13,453 bases of DNA from JACCXJ01 sp052387115 (GCA_052387115.1 JBQTJM010000384.1:1-13453), one strand, 5' to 3'. Shown: positions 1 through 7,516, numbered from the stretch's first letter. Notes: generated by a model from the sequence alone, not told the origin. Numbers and translations are program-made.

Positions 1-2
1 TG

Positions 3-942
3 GCCGCCGAGTACCGCGCGCTCGCTGAAAACCCGCCCTCGGAGCAGATCGCGACCCATTTTCTCTACGACCCGCAGGGAAGCCTGCTCGGTGAATACGA
101 CGCGGCAGGCCGGGCCGAGCGCGAGTATGTCCATCTCGACGGCCTCCCCCTCGCCCAGATCACCGGCACCGCGATCGCCTACATCCACACCGACCACCTC
201 GGCCACCCCGGAGGCTCTCACGGACCAAGACCAGGCCGTCGTCGGGCAGGCCCACCACGACCCCTTCGGGCGGGCCACCGTGACGACCCGGGCGGTCGAG
301 CACCACCTGCGCTTCCCGGGCCAGTACTTCGACGCCGAGACGGGAGTACACTACAACTACTTCCGGGACTATGATCCGAGCATCGGGCGGTACATTCAAA
401 GCGACCCGATCGGGCTCGCGGGCGGGATCAACACCTACACCTATGTCGCGAATAACCCACTGAATCTCATCGATCCCGAGGGGCTCTTGTTTGGTGGCCT
501 TATTGATGCCGGGGAGTCTTATGGAGATTCGGCCGCACAACACTGGGCTGATAGCGCTGTACAATCCGGTAATCCCCTTTACCATATTCCGGGCGCGCTA
601 GCCGCTCTATGGACGCCGAACACCAGCGATCCGACCGCTGCCACGCTGGCATGCGGCGCGGGTATAGCGCGTTATCTCGCAAGACCGTTTTGGCAGTATT
701 ATCCTGCGGAGAACCCTGCCTACAACAGTCCTTGGCTAACGCGAGGTTGGGGGTGGAAACCCCCTTACGCGGGTCCCGCGGCAGCCGAAAAGCTAAGTCT
801 ACCTCCCTATAACCCGGCCACCGGGGTCAGGCCGATCAATCCACTGTGGTGGCAACCCGTCAGAGGACCCCGCCCATCTGATCCAGCCAATGGCCAGCCC
901 GGAGGCGGTCCTGAATACGTTCGGGGCTGGCGCTGGCCATAG
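3..942 (+). CDS. Rhs-family polymorphic toxin, C-terminal part, 5' truncated and frameshifted
   Basis: This is the end of an Rhs/YD-repeat protein, a large secreted or surface shell that delivers a variable C-terminal toxin to neighbouring cells. The reading starts in the frame of base 3 with YD-repeat text (YDPQGSLLGEYD from 66, YVHLDGLPLAQI from 126, YIHTDHLG at 180-203). It then continues in the frame of base 1 with TPEALTDQD (from 205), DPFG (259-270), and the Rhs core signature FPGQYFDAETG...GRYIQSDPIGLAGG (313-426), ending in NPLNLIDPEGL (to 486). Joining the halves needs removal of one C in the GGCC at 201-204, so the gene carries a +1 frameshift or the sequence has an error. Consensus VVWxA also reads VVGQA here. 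An ATG at 91 opens the downstream frame, but its first ~38 codons are out of the Rhs frame, so it is not a credible start. After DPEGL come about 150 variable residues. The family call is firm; functionality is doubtful. Confidence 0.85.
   Translation, partial: PPSTARSLKTRPRSRSRPIFSTTRREACSVNTTRQAGPSASMSISTASPSPRSPAPRSPTSTPTTSATPEALTDQDQAVVGQAHHDPFGRATVTTRAVEHHLRFPGQYFDAETGVHYNYFRDYDPSIGRYIQSDPIGLAGGINTYTYVANNPLNLIDPEGLLFGGLIDAGESYGDSAAQHWADSAVQSGNPLYHIPGALAALWTPNTSDPTAATLACGAGIARYLARPFWQYYPAENPAYNSPWLTRGWGWKPPYAGPAAAEKLSLPPYNPATGVRPINPLWWQPVRGPRPSDPANGQPGGGPEYVRGWRWP
487..942 (+). other. Variable Rhs C-terminal tip (putative toxin domain)
   Basis: The segment after the conserved DPEGL cleavage-site region is where Rhs proteins carry their exchangeable effector. 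It encodes about 151 residues. The first half has a hydrophobic stretch (PGALAALW, AATLACGAGIARYLA). The second half is rich in Pro, Trp and Tyr (LPPYNPATGVRP, NPLWWQPVRGPRP, PEYVRGWRWP). I see no nuclease, deaminase or ADP-ribosyltransferase motif that I can name, so no activity is assigned. Base composition is less GC-rich than the Rhs core before it, as expected for a swapped tip. It ends at TAG 940-942, 12 bp before a small ORF in the immunity position. Confidence 0.5.
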
Positions 943-954
943 GGGGTAACGGCA

Positions 955-1377
955 ATGCTTTCCCCGGGTCTTTTAGGTCGGTTTTTCGGAAGGGTCTCTA
1001 GACTTTTCCGATGGCGGCCTGTTGGTAAATATGTGCGGATAACCGTGGTCGAGAGCTACGACGGTTCCCTGCTTGGCCAGGCTATTAGAGGGCGCATTAC
1101 GAAAATTGCAGAAGTCGAGACTTCCACGAATTCTCACCAGAGGGACGAATGCCCTCTCATAGAGTTCGATTCCCCGGTGCAATATATGGGATATCGCTTT
1201 AATAAGATCATGGCTGTACCACGGCATACTGGTTATGATCTCTACACTCTACCGTTCACTGGCATCGCTGTCTATGTAGTTCCAATTCTTGACGTGGAAG
1301 AACTGCCGGCGTTTAACCTGGAGGACGTCATTGCGATTTGGTGGTTATCGCTTCGCCGCTTCCGCCACTCAAAGTAG
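955..1377 (+). CDS. Small hypothetical protein, candidate immunity partner of the Rhs tip
   Basis: This is a 140-residue protein that I do not recognise. It starts with ATG 12 bp after the Rhs stop, with a good ribosome binding site (AGGGGG at about 941-947). The N-terminus is basic and hydrophobic (LLGRFFGRVSRLFRWRP). A beta-rich middle follows (YVRITVVESYDGS, PLIEFDSPVQYMGYRF, GYDLYTLPFTGIAVYVVPI), then an acidic-to-basic tail ending RRFRHSK. There is no clear membrane helix. Codon use is less GC-biased than in the housekeeping genes downstream, suggesting recent acquisition. Position directly behind a variable Rhs C-terminus is the usual place of the cognate immunity gene, so that role is inferred from context alone. 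An unrelated orphan gene is the alternative. Confidence 0.6.
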   Translation: MLSPGLLGRFFGRVSRLFRWRPVGKYVRITVVESYDGSLLGQAIRGRITKIAEVETSTNSHQRDECPLIEFDSPVQYMGYRFNKIMAVPRHTGYDLYTLPFTGIAVYVVPILDVEELPAFNLEDVIAIWWLSLRRFRHSK

Positions 1378-1622
1378 GCATGACTTGCCAGCACCTTCAA
1401 CGGCCCTAAACGGACGACAGGCTCCTGGGTGGTATCGCCTCCGTGGGCGAGCGCGTACGGAAGATCGTGAACGTTGCCTAGATCCGTTCGCGCTGCGCAG
1501 TGGTGAGAAATCCGGGCTAGATCCTCCGGGCCTGCTTTGGCGACCGGCGATTGCACTGAGCGGTGTTCTCGTTTACCCTCTGGCTCCTTCTTCGCGGGCG
1601 AGCGTCTCGGCGCCGCCACGCG

Positions 1623-1715
<93 letters not shown>

Positions 1716-1780
1716 ATCCCCATCGCCTCGCGGCGGGCCGGACAGTCCCCGGTGCCTTGCGCGAGGAGGCCGACAGCTAT

Positions 1781-1891
1781 GGTGGGCCGTGCTGGTACCC
1801 CCGCGACGCGAGGTTGTGAACCCCGTCAGGCCCGGAAGGGAGCAGCGGCAGCAGCGCAGCGGGTGCTGGGGCGTGGCCGGTACGGACCACC
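1781..1891 (+). ncRNA. ffs: Signal recognition particle RNA, small bacterial type (4.5S)
   Basis: The universally conserved SRP RNA domain IV is present: GTCAGG (1825-1830), the stem-loop CCCGGAAGGG (1831-1840) with GGAA tetraloop (1834-1837), and AGCAGC (1841-1846) forming the asymmetric internal loop that binds the Ffh M domain. The ends pair: GGTGGGCCGT (1781-1790) matches ACGGACCACC (1882-1891) with one mismatch, closing a hairpin of about 111 nt, close to the 114 nt of E. coli 4.5S RNA. The RNA works with Ffh and FtsY in co-translational targeting to the inner membrane. Location just upstream of dnaX is common in gammaproteobacteria such as Pseudomonas. Exact 5' and 3' ends are inferred from pairing. 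Confidence 0.93.
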
Positions 1892-2029
1892 ACCCCTTGA
1901 CCAACCGGGGTCCCTTGGGCCGAGCACCGCCGGAAAGCCAGGGCCAGGGAGCGGCCCGGTCTGGCGCACAGGCGATGCAGCGGGAGAATCCCCGGCAGGT
2001 CGATTGATTCACGAGCTCTGAGGGGGGCG

Positions 2030-3703
2030 ATGGCCTACCAGGTACTGGCCCGCAAGTGGCGGCCCCGGTCTTTCGCGGAGATGGTGGGTCAGACCCCCGT
2101 CCTGCGCGCCCTCCAGAACGCCCTGGACCGCCAACACCTGCACCACGCCTATCTGTTCACGGGCACCCGCGGTGTGGGCAAGACCACGGTGGCACGGGTG
2201 TTCGCCAAGGCGCTCAACTGCGAGGCGGGGGTGAGCGCCGCGCCCTGCGGCCAGTGCGCGAGCTGCGTCGAGATCGACGAGGGTCGGTTCATGGACCTCA
2301 TAGAGGTCGATGCCGCTTCGCGCACGCGCGTAGACGAGACGCGCGAGCTCCTGGACAATGTGCAGTATGCCCCGACCCGCGGGCGCTTCAAGGTGTACCT
2401 CATCGACGAGGTCCACATGTTTTCCAACCACAGCTTCAACGCCCTCCTGAAGACCCTGGAGGAGCCGCCGCCGCACGTCAAGTTCCTGCTCGCCACGACC
2501 GAGCCGCGCCGCATCCCGGTGACCATCCTGTCGCGGTGTCTGGCCTTCGATCTCAAACGCATCGGGACCGATCTCATCGCCGCGCGCCTCACGCACATCC
2601 TGTCGGCGGAGGGCATCGCGAGCGAGCCCGCGGCGATCTTCGCGATCGCCCTGGCCGCGGACGGCAGCATGCGCGACGCCTTGAGCCTGCTCGACCAGAG
2701 CATCGCCCATGGTGGCGGGCAGCTCCGCGAGGAGGATGTGCGCGCCATGCTGGGCCGCGCCGGCGCGGGACAGCCGTTGGCCCTGGTGCAGCGGATCGCG
2801 GCCGGCGATGCGGAAGGGCTCTTGGAGGTGATCGAGGCGACCGTCGAGTATGCTCCGGACTACGAGGCGGTCCTGGGTGAGATATTGGACATCCTTCACC
2901 GGGTGGCCGTGTGTCAGGTGCTCGGCCGCCCGGTGGCCGAGGTGTCGGGAGCGGACACGGACATCGCGGCGCTCGCGGACACCCTGGGCGCCGAGGATGG
3001 CCAGCTGTTCTATCAGATCGCCCTCATCGGACGCCGGGATCTGGCACTGGCGCCGGATCCCAGGCGTGGGTTCGAGATGGTGATGCTGCGCATGCTGGCC
3101 TTCCAGCGCGAAACTGCGCGCGACGAGTCCACCACGCGCCAGTCCACCGCGCGCCGCCCCGTCCCGCCCGTCGCGCAAACGTCCGGTGCCGCAGCGCGCG
3201 CTCCCGTGGAGGCCCGCCGGCGCGAAGCGCTGCCGGACGACCGCAACGCGCAGCCCACCGGTTCACCGGCTATCGAGACTGCCCCAGCGGGCGCTGCCCC
3301 GGTTTCGGAGGCGCGCGGCTGGCAATCGCTGATAGGTGCGCTCGGGCTCACGGGCCTCTGCCGGGAGCTCGCGATGCACTGCGCCCCGTCGGGCGAGTGG
3401 CGGCGTGGCGAGGTTTTTCGGCTATCATTGCGGGCGGGATTCGCGCACCTCCGCAGTGTCAAACTGGAGGCGCGTCTTGAGGAGGCACTGCGCAGGCATC
3501 ATGGCGACGCGGGCCTCTGCCTCCGCATCGCGGCCGAGGGCAGCGGTCTTGTCGCCGGGCAGAGCCCCGCCGTGCTCCGGGCGCAGGACGCGGAGGCCCG
3601 CCAGGAAGACGCCCGGCGCGCTATCGCCCAAGACCCCCACGTCCAGGCCCTGTGCGACGACTTCGGGGCGCACCTCGACCCGGCGACGGTACGGCCCCGC
3701 TGA
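2030..3703 (+). CDS. dnaX: DNA polymerase III subunit tau/gamma (clamp loader ATPase)
   Basis: This 557-residue protein is the ATPase of the clamp loader that places the beta clamp on DNA and, as tau, ties the polymerase cores to the replicative helicase. Visible motifs are Walker A GTRGVGKTT (residues 45-53), a zinc module with C64, C73, C76 and C79, Walker B LIDEVH (124-129), sensor 1 around LLATTEP, and the SRC arginine-finger motif (168-170). The AAA+ and collar domains fill about 1-365. A Pro/Ala/Arg-rich linker (about 366-430) leads to a tau C-terminal domain ending in DPHVQALCDDFGAHLDPATVRP. It is shorter than E. coli tau (643). No A-rich slippery heptamer is seen, so an E. coli-style frameshift to gamma is not evident. 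The ATG is preceded by GAGGGGGG. Next is ybaB, 48 bp downstream. Confidence 0.97.
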   Translation: MAYQVLARKWRPRSFAEMVGQTPVLRALQNALDRQHLHHAYLFTGTRGVGKTTVARVFAKALNCEAGVSAAPCGQCASCVEIDEGRFMDLIEVDAASRTRVDETRELLDNVQYAPTRGRFKVYLIDEVHMFSNHSFNALLKTLEEPPPHVKFLLATTEPRRIPVTILSRCLAFDLKRIGTDLIAARLTHILSAEGIASEPAAIFAIALAADGSMRDALSLLDQSIAHGGGQLREEDVRAMLGRAGAGQPLALVQRIAAGDAEGLLEVIEATVEYAPDYEAVLGEILDILHRVAVCQVLGRPVAEVSGADTDIAALADTLGAEDGQLFYQIALIGRRDLALAPDPRRGFEMVMLRMLAFQRETARDESTTRQSTARRPVPPVAQTSGAAARAPVEARRREALPDDRNAQPTGSPAIETAPAGAAPVSEARGWQSLIGALGLTGLCRELAMHCAPSGEWRRGEVFRLSLRAGFAHLRSVKLEARLEEALRRHHGDAGLCLRIAAEGSGLVAGQSPAVLRAQDAEARQEDARRAIAQDPHVQALCDDFGAHLDPATVRPR

Positions 3704-3751
3704 CGTTGCGGCATGGTGGGGGCGCAAAATCGTGCAGAGGAGGACGGAGAC

Positions 3752-4075
3752 ATGAAAGGCGGAATAGGCAATCTCCTGAAGCAAGCGCAGCAGATGCAGG
3801 CGGAGTTGCAGCGCGCCCAGGAGGAGCTCGCCAATATGGAGGTCGAGGGCGCATCCGGTGGCGGGATGGTAAAGGTGCAGATGACCGGCCGCCACGATGT
3901 CAGGCGTGTTTGCATCGATCCTTCCTTGCTCGGCGAGGACAAGGAGATGTTGGAGGACCTGATCGCGGCGGCCGTCAATGACGCCAGCCGGCGGGTGGAG
4001 CAGATCAGCAAGGATCGCCTCTCGGGTCTGGCCGGCGGGCTCGGGCTACCGGCCGGCATTAAGCTCCCCTTTTGA
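3752..4075 (+). CDS. ybaB: YbaB/EbfC family nucleoid-associated protein
   Basis: This 107-residue protein matches the small dimeric YbaB/EbfC family, which binds DNA and is nearly always encoded between dnaX and recR. The start is ATG at 3752, with GAGGAGGACGGAG just upstream. An in-frame upstream GTG (3713) would add residues atypical of the family and overrun this binding site. The sequence has the expected N-terminal helix rich in Gln and Glu (LLKQAQQMQAELQRAQEEL), a glycine turn (EGASGGGMV), the strand region VKVQMTG, and the helical segment LEDLIAAAVNDA. The C-terminus is Gly-rich (GLAGGLGLPAGIKLPF). It probably acts in nucleoid organisation or DNA repair alongside RecR. The family assignment is firm; the precise cellular role is not settled for this family. 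Confidence 0.96.
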   Translation: MKGGIGNLLKQAQQMQAELQRAQEELANMEVEGASGGGMVKVQMTGRHDVRRVCIDPSLLGEDKEMLEDLIAAAVNDASRRVEQISKDRLSGLAGGLGLPAGIKLPF

Positions 4076-4095
4076 TTTCGGCTTGATTTCACCCT

Positions 4096-4728
4096 TTGAG
4101 TGCGATCTCGAGCGGCCGCATCGGCCAGGCGCATCGCTATAGCCCCCTCATCGACGAATTGATAGGGGCTCTGCGCTGCCTGCCGGGGGTGGGACCCAAG
4201 TCCGCCCAACGCATGGCCTTTCACCTCTTGGAACGTGACCGGGAGGGGGGCGAACGTCTGGCGCGGGCCTTGTCGGCGGCCGTCGGGGGGGTGCGGCACT
4301 GCGAGCGCTGCCGCAGTTTCAGCGATGTCCCGATCTGCCGGATCTGCGATAACCCGAGGCGCGATGCCTCGCTCCTGTGCGTCGTCGAGACGCCGGCGGA
4401 CATCGAGTCGATCGAGCAGGGGGCGGCTTATCAGGGGTGCTACTTCGTTCTCATGGGCCGTTTGTCTCCGCTCGATGGCATCGGGCCCGCGGCCATCGGT
4501 CTCGATCGCCTCGAGGGTCTGATGACCGAGGGCCGGATCAAGGAGGTCATCCTCGCCACGGGTACCACGGTCGAGGGTGAAGCCACGGCGCATTACGTGG
4601 GCGAGATGGCCCGCCGCCATGGGGTGCGGCCGACGCGCATCGCGCACGGCGTGCCGCTCGGGGGCGACCTCGAATACGTCGATGCCGGAACGCTGTCACA
4701 CGCCATCGCCTGCCGCCGCGACCTTTGA
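4096..4728 (+). CDS. recR: Recombination mediator protein RecR
   Basis: RecR acts with RecO (and RecF) to load RecA on SSB-coated gaps. The 210 residues contain, in order, a helix-hairpin-helix LPGVGPKSAQ (29-38), a four-cysteine zinc finger (C69, C72, C81, C84), and a Toprim domain beginning at VVETPAD (96-102), with FVLMGRLSPLDGIGP and VILATGTTVEGEATAHY. The usual NPTVEGEATA reads GTTVEGEATA here. The only possible start ahead of the conserved YSPLIDEL is TTG at 4096, because a stop lies in frame at 4084 and no ATG or GTG intervenes. No Shine-Dalgarno is visible before it, so translation may depend on ribosomes finishing ybaB 20 bp upstream. The gene ends 6 bp before orn. Confidence 0.96.
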   Translation: MSAISSGRIGQAHRYSPLIDELIGALRCLPGVGPKSAQRMAFHLLERDREGGERLARALSAAVGGVRHCERCRSFSDVPICRICDNPRRDASLLCVVETPADIESIEQGAAYQGCYFVLMGRLSPLDGIGPAAIGLDRLEGLMTEGRIKEVILATGTTVEGEATAHYVGEMARRHGVRPTRIAHGVPLGGDLEYVDAGTLSHAIACRRDL

Positions 4729-4734
4729 GCCCAG

Positions 4735-5277
4735 ATGGTCCAGTCGTCCGACAACCTGGTGTGGGTCGACCTCGAGATGACCGGTCTCGATCCGGTGCGC
4801 GACGCGATCCTGGAGATCGCCACGATCGTCACCGACGGGCAGCTCCACGTGCTCGCCGAGGGTCCGGTGCTCGCCATCCACCAGATACCGCAGGTCCTGG
4901 CCACGATGGACGATTGGAACCAGGAGCAGCACGGCAAGTCCGGGCTCCTCGCTCGGGTACGGGCCAGCGCCTGCACCGAGGCCCAGGCCGAGGCGGCGAC
5001 CCTGCGCTTCCTCCGCGCCTATGTACCGGCCTCGACCTCGCCCATGTGCGGCAACAGCGTATGTCAGGACCGGCGTTTCCTGCACCGTTTGATGCCGGGG
5101 CTGGAGGGCTATTTTCACTACCGCAACCTCGATGTCAGCACCGTGAAGGAGCTGGCGCGGCGCTGGGCGCCGGCGCAGAAGCCATTCGAGAAAGACAACC
5201 GCCATCGCGCCCTCGACGATATCCGCGCCTCCATCGCGGAGCTGCGCCATTACCGCAAACACCTGTTTCGCGTGTGA
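4735..5277 (+). CDS. orn: Oligoribonuclease (DEDDh 3'-5' exoribonuclease)
   Basis: Orn degrades 2-5 nt RNA fragments to mononucleotides, the last step of RNA decay, and hydrolyses pGpG left from cyclic-di-GMP breakdown. The 180 residues align by eye along the whole length of the E. coli enzyme. DEDDh catalytic residues are seen: D12 and E14 in WVDLEMTGLDP, D112 in CGNSVCQDRRFL, and H157 and D162 in HRALDD. Other family text includes MDDWN, YFHYRNLDVST and KELARRW. The ATG at 4735 is 6 bp after the recR stop, which suggests translational coupling. About 130 bp separate it from nnr. In many gammaproteobacteria orn lies near nnr and tsaE, as here. Confidence 0.97.
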   Translation: MVQSSDNLVWVDLEMTGLDPVRDAILEIATIVTDGQLHVLAEGPVLAIHQIPQVLATMDDWNQEQHGKSGLLARVRASACTEAQAEAATLRFLRAYVPASTSPMCGNSVCQDRRFLHRLMPGLEGYFHYRNLDVSTVKELARRWAPAQKPFEKDNRHRALDDIRASIAELRHYRKHLFRV

Positions 5278-5408
5278 TGGGCCGTCGGTCCTTTGCTTAC
5301 TCCCGGATGTTGCCGCGCTCGCCTCTTGTTCTTTAGAAATTGCGCCGCGCTTGACGCAGGCGGTGGGGCGGCAAAGGATCGTGTTCCCCGTCGACGAGGT
5401 CCTGAACC

Positions 5409-6905
5409 ATGACACCCGATCGCATGCGGCTCCCGCAGTCCCTGTACACCGCGGACGGAGTGCGGCGGCTCGACCGCGCCGCCATCGAGGGCTGTGGCAT
5501 CCCCGGGATGACCCTCATGGAACGCGCCGGGGCCGTGGCCTTTGCGGTCCTCGGTGAGCACTGGCCCGCGGCCCGACGGTTGGCCGTGGTGTGCGGGGCG
5601 GGTAATAACGCCGGGGATGGGTATGTCGTCGCCCGCCTCGCCCACGCCGCGGGGCTCGCCGTCACGGTGCTCGAATGCGCCGAGCGCGGGCGGCTCAAGG
5701 GCGATGCCCGGAGCGCGGCCGAGTTGGCCATGGCCGCTGGCATCGTCCCGCAGGCCTTCGACGCGGCGCTCCTGCCGCAGCACGACCTCATCATCGATGC
5801 CTTGCTGGGCACCGGGCTCGCGCGTGAGGTCGGCGGCGCCATCGGGCTCTGCATCGAGGCGATCAACGGCAGCGGCGTGCCGGTCCTGGCTATTGATCTA
5901 CCCTCGGGGCTCGATGCCGACACCGGGTCCGTCCTGGGTCGCGCGGTGTTCGCCGAGGCCACCATCACCTTCATTGGCGTTAAGCAGGGTCTCCTGACCG
6001 GGGCGGGGCCGGACCATTGCGGTCGCTTGTACCATGACGATCTGGGTGTCCCGGCGGCGGCGTATCGCGCCGTCGATCCCTCGGCCGACAGGCTCGCTCT
6101 CTCGCGTTGGTCTAGGTGGCTGCGGCCACGGCGCCGTTCGGCCCACAAGGCCCATTTCGGGCACGTGCTCGTCGTTGGCGGTGAGATCGGCTATGCGGGC
6201 GCCGCACGCATGGCCGCCGAGGCGGCGCTCCGGGTCGGCGCCGGGCTCGTGAGCCTCGCCACCCGTGCCCGGCATGCGGCGCTCGCCGGCATCACGCGGC
6301 CGGAGATCATGTGCCATCCGATCGAAGAGGCCGCGGCGCTCGGGGCGTTGTGCGAAAAGGCCAATGTGGTGGCCATCGGTCCGGGGCTCGGGCGGAGCCC
6401 CTGGGCCGTCGCGCTCCTCGCGCGAACGCTCGATTCCGGATTGCCGCTGTGCGTGGATGCCGACGGCTTGAATCTCCTCGCCGACGAGCCTATGCGCCGC
6501 GCGGACTGGGTCTTGACCCCCCATCCCGGCGAGGCGGGTCGTCTGCTCGGGTGCGACACAGAGGCCGTGCAGGCAGACCGCTTCGAGGCCGCGCGAGGGC
6601 TGCAGCGCCGCTATGGCGGGGTGGTGGTCTTGAAGGGCGCCGGCACCCTGGTGTGCGACCGAGCGGGCCGGATATCGTTGTGCGACGCGGGCAATGCGGG
6701 GATGGCGAGCGGCGGCATGGGCGATGTCCTCTGCGGCGTGATCGCCGGGCTCATCGCCCAGGGGCTGTCACCCGATGAGGCCGCGGCGCTCGGCGTGTGC
6801 CTGCACGCCGTGGCCGGCGATCACGCCGCGCTGGCGGGGCAGCGCGGTACCCTGGCCATGGACCTCATGCCTCATCTCAGGGCGCTGGTGAACCCAGGGG
6901 AATAG
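5409..6905 (+). CDS. nnr: Bifunctional NAD(P)HX epimerase / ADP-dependent dehydratase
   Basis: This is a 498-residue YjeF-type repair enzyme. The N-terminal domain epimerises R- and S-NAD(P)HX and the C-terminal ribokinase-like domain dehydrates S-NAD(P)HX using ADP, restoring damaged NAD(P)H. The N-domain (about 1-215) shows GAGNNAGDGYVVARLA (63-78) and AIDLPSGLDADTG. The C-domain (about 230-498) shows HVLVVGGEIGYAGAARMAAEAALR, DADGLNLL, LTPHPGEAGRLLG, VVLKGAGTLV, and the nucleotide/catalytic motif GNAGMASGGMGDVL (428-441, with probable catalytic D439). The chosen ATG has GAGG 10 bp ahead; a second ATG 15 bp later is possible. tsaE follows after 15 bp, so the two are probably co-transcribed. 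Confidence 0.96.
   Translation: MTPDRMRLPQSLYTADGVRRLDRAAIEGCGIPGMTLMERAGAVAFAVLGEHWPAARRLAVVCGAGNNAGDGYVVARLAHAAGLAVTVLECAERGRLKGDARSAAELAMAAGIVPQAFDAALLPQHDLIIDALLGTGLAREVGGAIGLCIEAINGSGVPVLAIDLPSGLDADTGSVLGRAVFAEATITFIGVKQGLLTGAGPDHCGRLYHDDLGVPAAAYRAVDPSADRLALSRWSRWLRPRRRSAHKAHFGHVLVVGGEIGYAGAARMAAEAALRVGAGLVSLATRARHAALAGITRPEIMCHPIEEAAALGALCEKANVVAIGPGLGRSPWAVALLARTLDSGLPLCVDADGLNLLADEPMRRADWVLTPHPGEAGRLLGCDTEAVQADRFEAARGLQRRYGGVVVLKGAGTLVCDRAGRISLCDAGNAGMASGGMGDVLCGVIAGLIAQGLSPDEAAALGVCLHAVAGDHAALAGQRGTLAMDLMPHLRALVNPGE
6197..6216 (+). repeat. 20-bp exact direct repeat, copy 1 (inside nnr)
   Basis: The 20 bases at 6197-6216 recur exactly at 6908-6927. Here they code for part of the Nnr C-domain (GAARMA). 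The similarity fades after the repeat but resumes as GCCGAGGCG in both copies. No mobile element is attached. Confidence 0.7.
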
Positions 6906-6907
6906 CA

Positions 6908-6927
6908 GGGCGCCGCACGCATGGCCG
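6908..6927 (+). repeat. 20-bp exact direct repeat, copy 2 (tsaE start region)
   Basis: This is the second copy of the repeat at 6197-6216. It spans the end of the nnr-tsaE gap and the first codons of tsaE, including its ATG, so the tsaE start context is identical to an internal ATG context of nnr. Recombination between the copies would delete about 711 bp. Confidence 0.7.
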
Positions 6928-7415
6928 TCGCCGAGGCGCGCTTCGAGGTCCCGAGGCCCGAGGACATGGAGGCCCTGGGCGCGCGCCTGGCGGGTGCCAT
7001 CTTTTTTTCTGCTTCGGCGAGCTCGGGCGGGGTCGTGTTCCTTTCCGGCGATCTCGGCGCCGGCAAGACCACCCTGGCGCGGGGATTACTGCGGGCGTTG
7101 GGACACCGCGGGGCGGTCAAAAGCCCGACCTTTACCCTGGTCGAGCCCTATGAGCTGAATGCACCGGGTGGGGGGCGAGCGGTGAACCACTTCGACCTAT
7201 ATCGCATCGAAGGCGTCGCCGATCTCGAAGGACTCGGTTTCCGCGATTACCTGGACGGGGCCGCGCTATGCCTCATCGAATGGCCGGAGCGCGGGGCACG
7301 GGCCGCGGTCGCGCCCGACCTCGAGGTGCGCATCGACATCGTTGGAACGGGTCGCGTCGCCGTGATGTGCGCTCGGACGCCGTGGGGGAGGGTGGTCCTG
7401 TCGGCCCTGGGTTGA
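6921..7415 (+). CDS. tsaE: tRNA threonylcarbamoyladenosine biosynthesis ATPase TsaE
   Basis: TsaE (YjeE) is the ATPase partner of TsaB and TsaD in forming t6A at position 37 of ANN-decoding tRNAs. The 164-residue protein has Walker A GDLGAGKTT (43-51), the switch segment SPTFTLVEPY (68-77), HFDLYR (90-95), and LIEWPE (118-123), all signatures of the family. Length is typical. Start ATG 6921 is 15 bp after nnr, with only a weak AGGGCG ahead, and the start region lies inside an exact 20-bp repeat of an nnr segment. amiB, its frequent downstream neighbour in gammaproteobacteria, is absent; a hairpin and then a redox operon follow. Confidence 0.96.
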   Translation: MAVAEARFEVPRPEDMEALGARLAGAIFFSASASSGGVVFLSGDLGAGKTTLARGLLRALGHRGAVKSPTFTLVEPYELNAPGGGRAVNHFDLYRIEGVADLEGLGFRDYLDGAALCLIEWPERGARAAVAPDLEVRIDIVGTGRVAVMCARTPWGRVVLSALG

Positions 7416-7433
7416 AGGAAGCTCGGGCTAGAC

Positions 7434-7463
7434 CTGCGGTGGTCGGGGACCGGGAAACCGCAG
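7434..7463 (+). terminator. Hairpin downstream of tsaE, possible terminator without U-tract
   Basis: CTGCGGT (7434-7440) is the exact inverted complement of ACCGCAG (7457-7463). Inside lies a second small stem, GGTC (7441-7444) with GACC (7448-7451). The structure sits 19 bp after the tsaE stop and ahead of the promoter proposed for the next operon, so it could end or attenuate the nnr-tsaE transcript. There is no T-run after it, so it is not a canonical intrinsic terminator. Confidence 0.35.
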
Positions 7464-7473
7464 CAAGCGTCGG

Positions 7474-7501
7474 TTGAACTGTGGGTTCGCTGTGCAATAA
7501 T
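7474..7501 (+). promoter_or_regulatory. Candidate sigma-70 extended -10 promoter of the redox operon
   Basis: TTGAAC (7474-7479, 4 of 6 to the -35 consensus) is followed after 16 bp by AATAAT (7496-7501, 5 of 6 to the -10 consensus). TG at 7493-7494 stands one base before the -10, the extended -10 arrangement. It lies in the 135-bp gap between tsaE and the first cytochrome gene, and a start site near 7508 would give a leader of about 43 nt. It is one of the few AT-rich spots in a GC-rich window, which supports a regulatory role. Confidence 0.55.
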
Positions 7502-7516
7502 GCGCCCCACTGGAAC

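Noticed and set aside
1378..1622. Gap between the candidate immunity gene and tRNA-Ser
   Set aside because: I looked for a small gene, a promoter or repeats and found none convincing. Any -35/-10 pair for the tRNA here matches poorly.
1892..1912. Short ACCCC/GGGGT stem after the SRP RNA as a terminator
   Set aside because: It has only five base pairs, a ten-base loop and no T-run. It could occur by chance.
2009..3178. 389-codon frame on the - strand over dnaX
   Set aside because: It is a GC-driven shadow. The + strand carries all DnaX motifs, and the antisense product has no family features.
5351..5379. TTGACG with AAGGAT 17 bp downstream as a promoter for nnr
   Set aside because: The -35 is good but the -10 matches only three of six bases in a GC-rich stretch. 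This is too weak to list as a feature.
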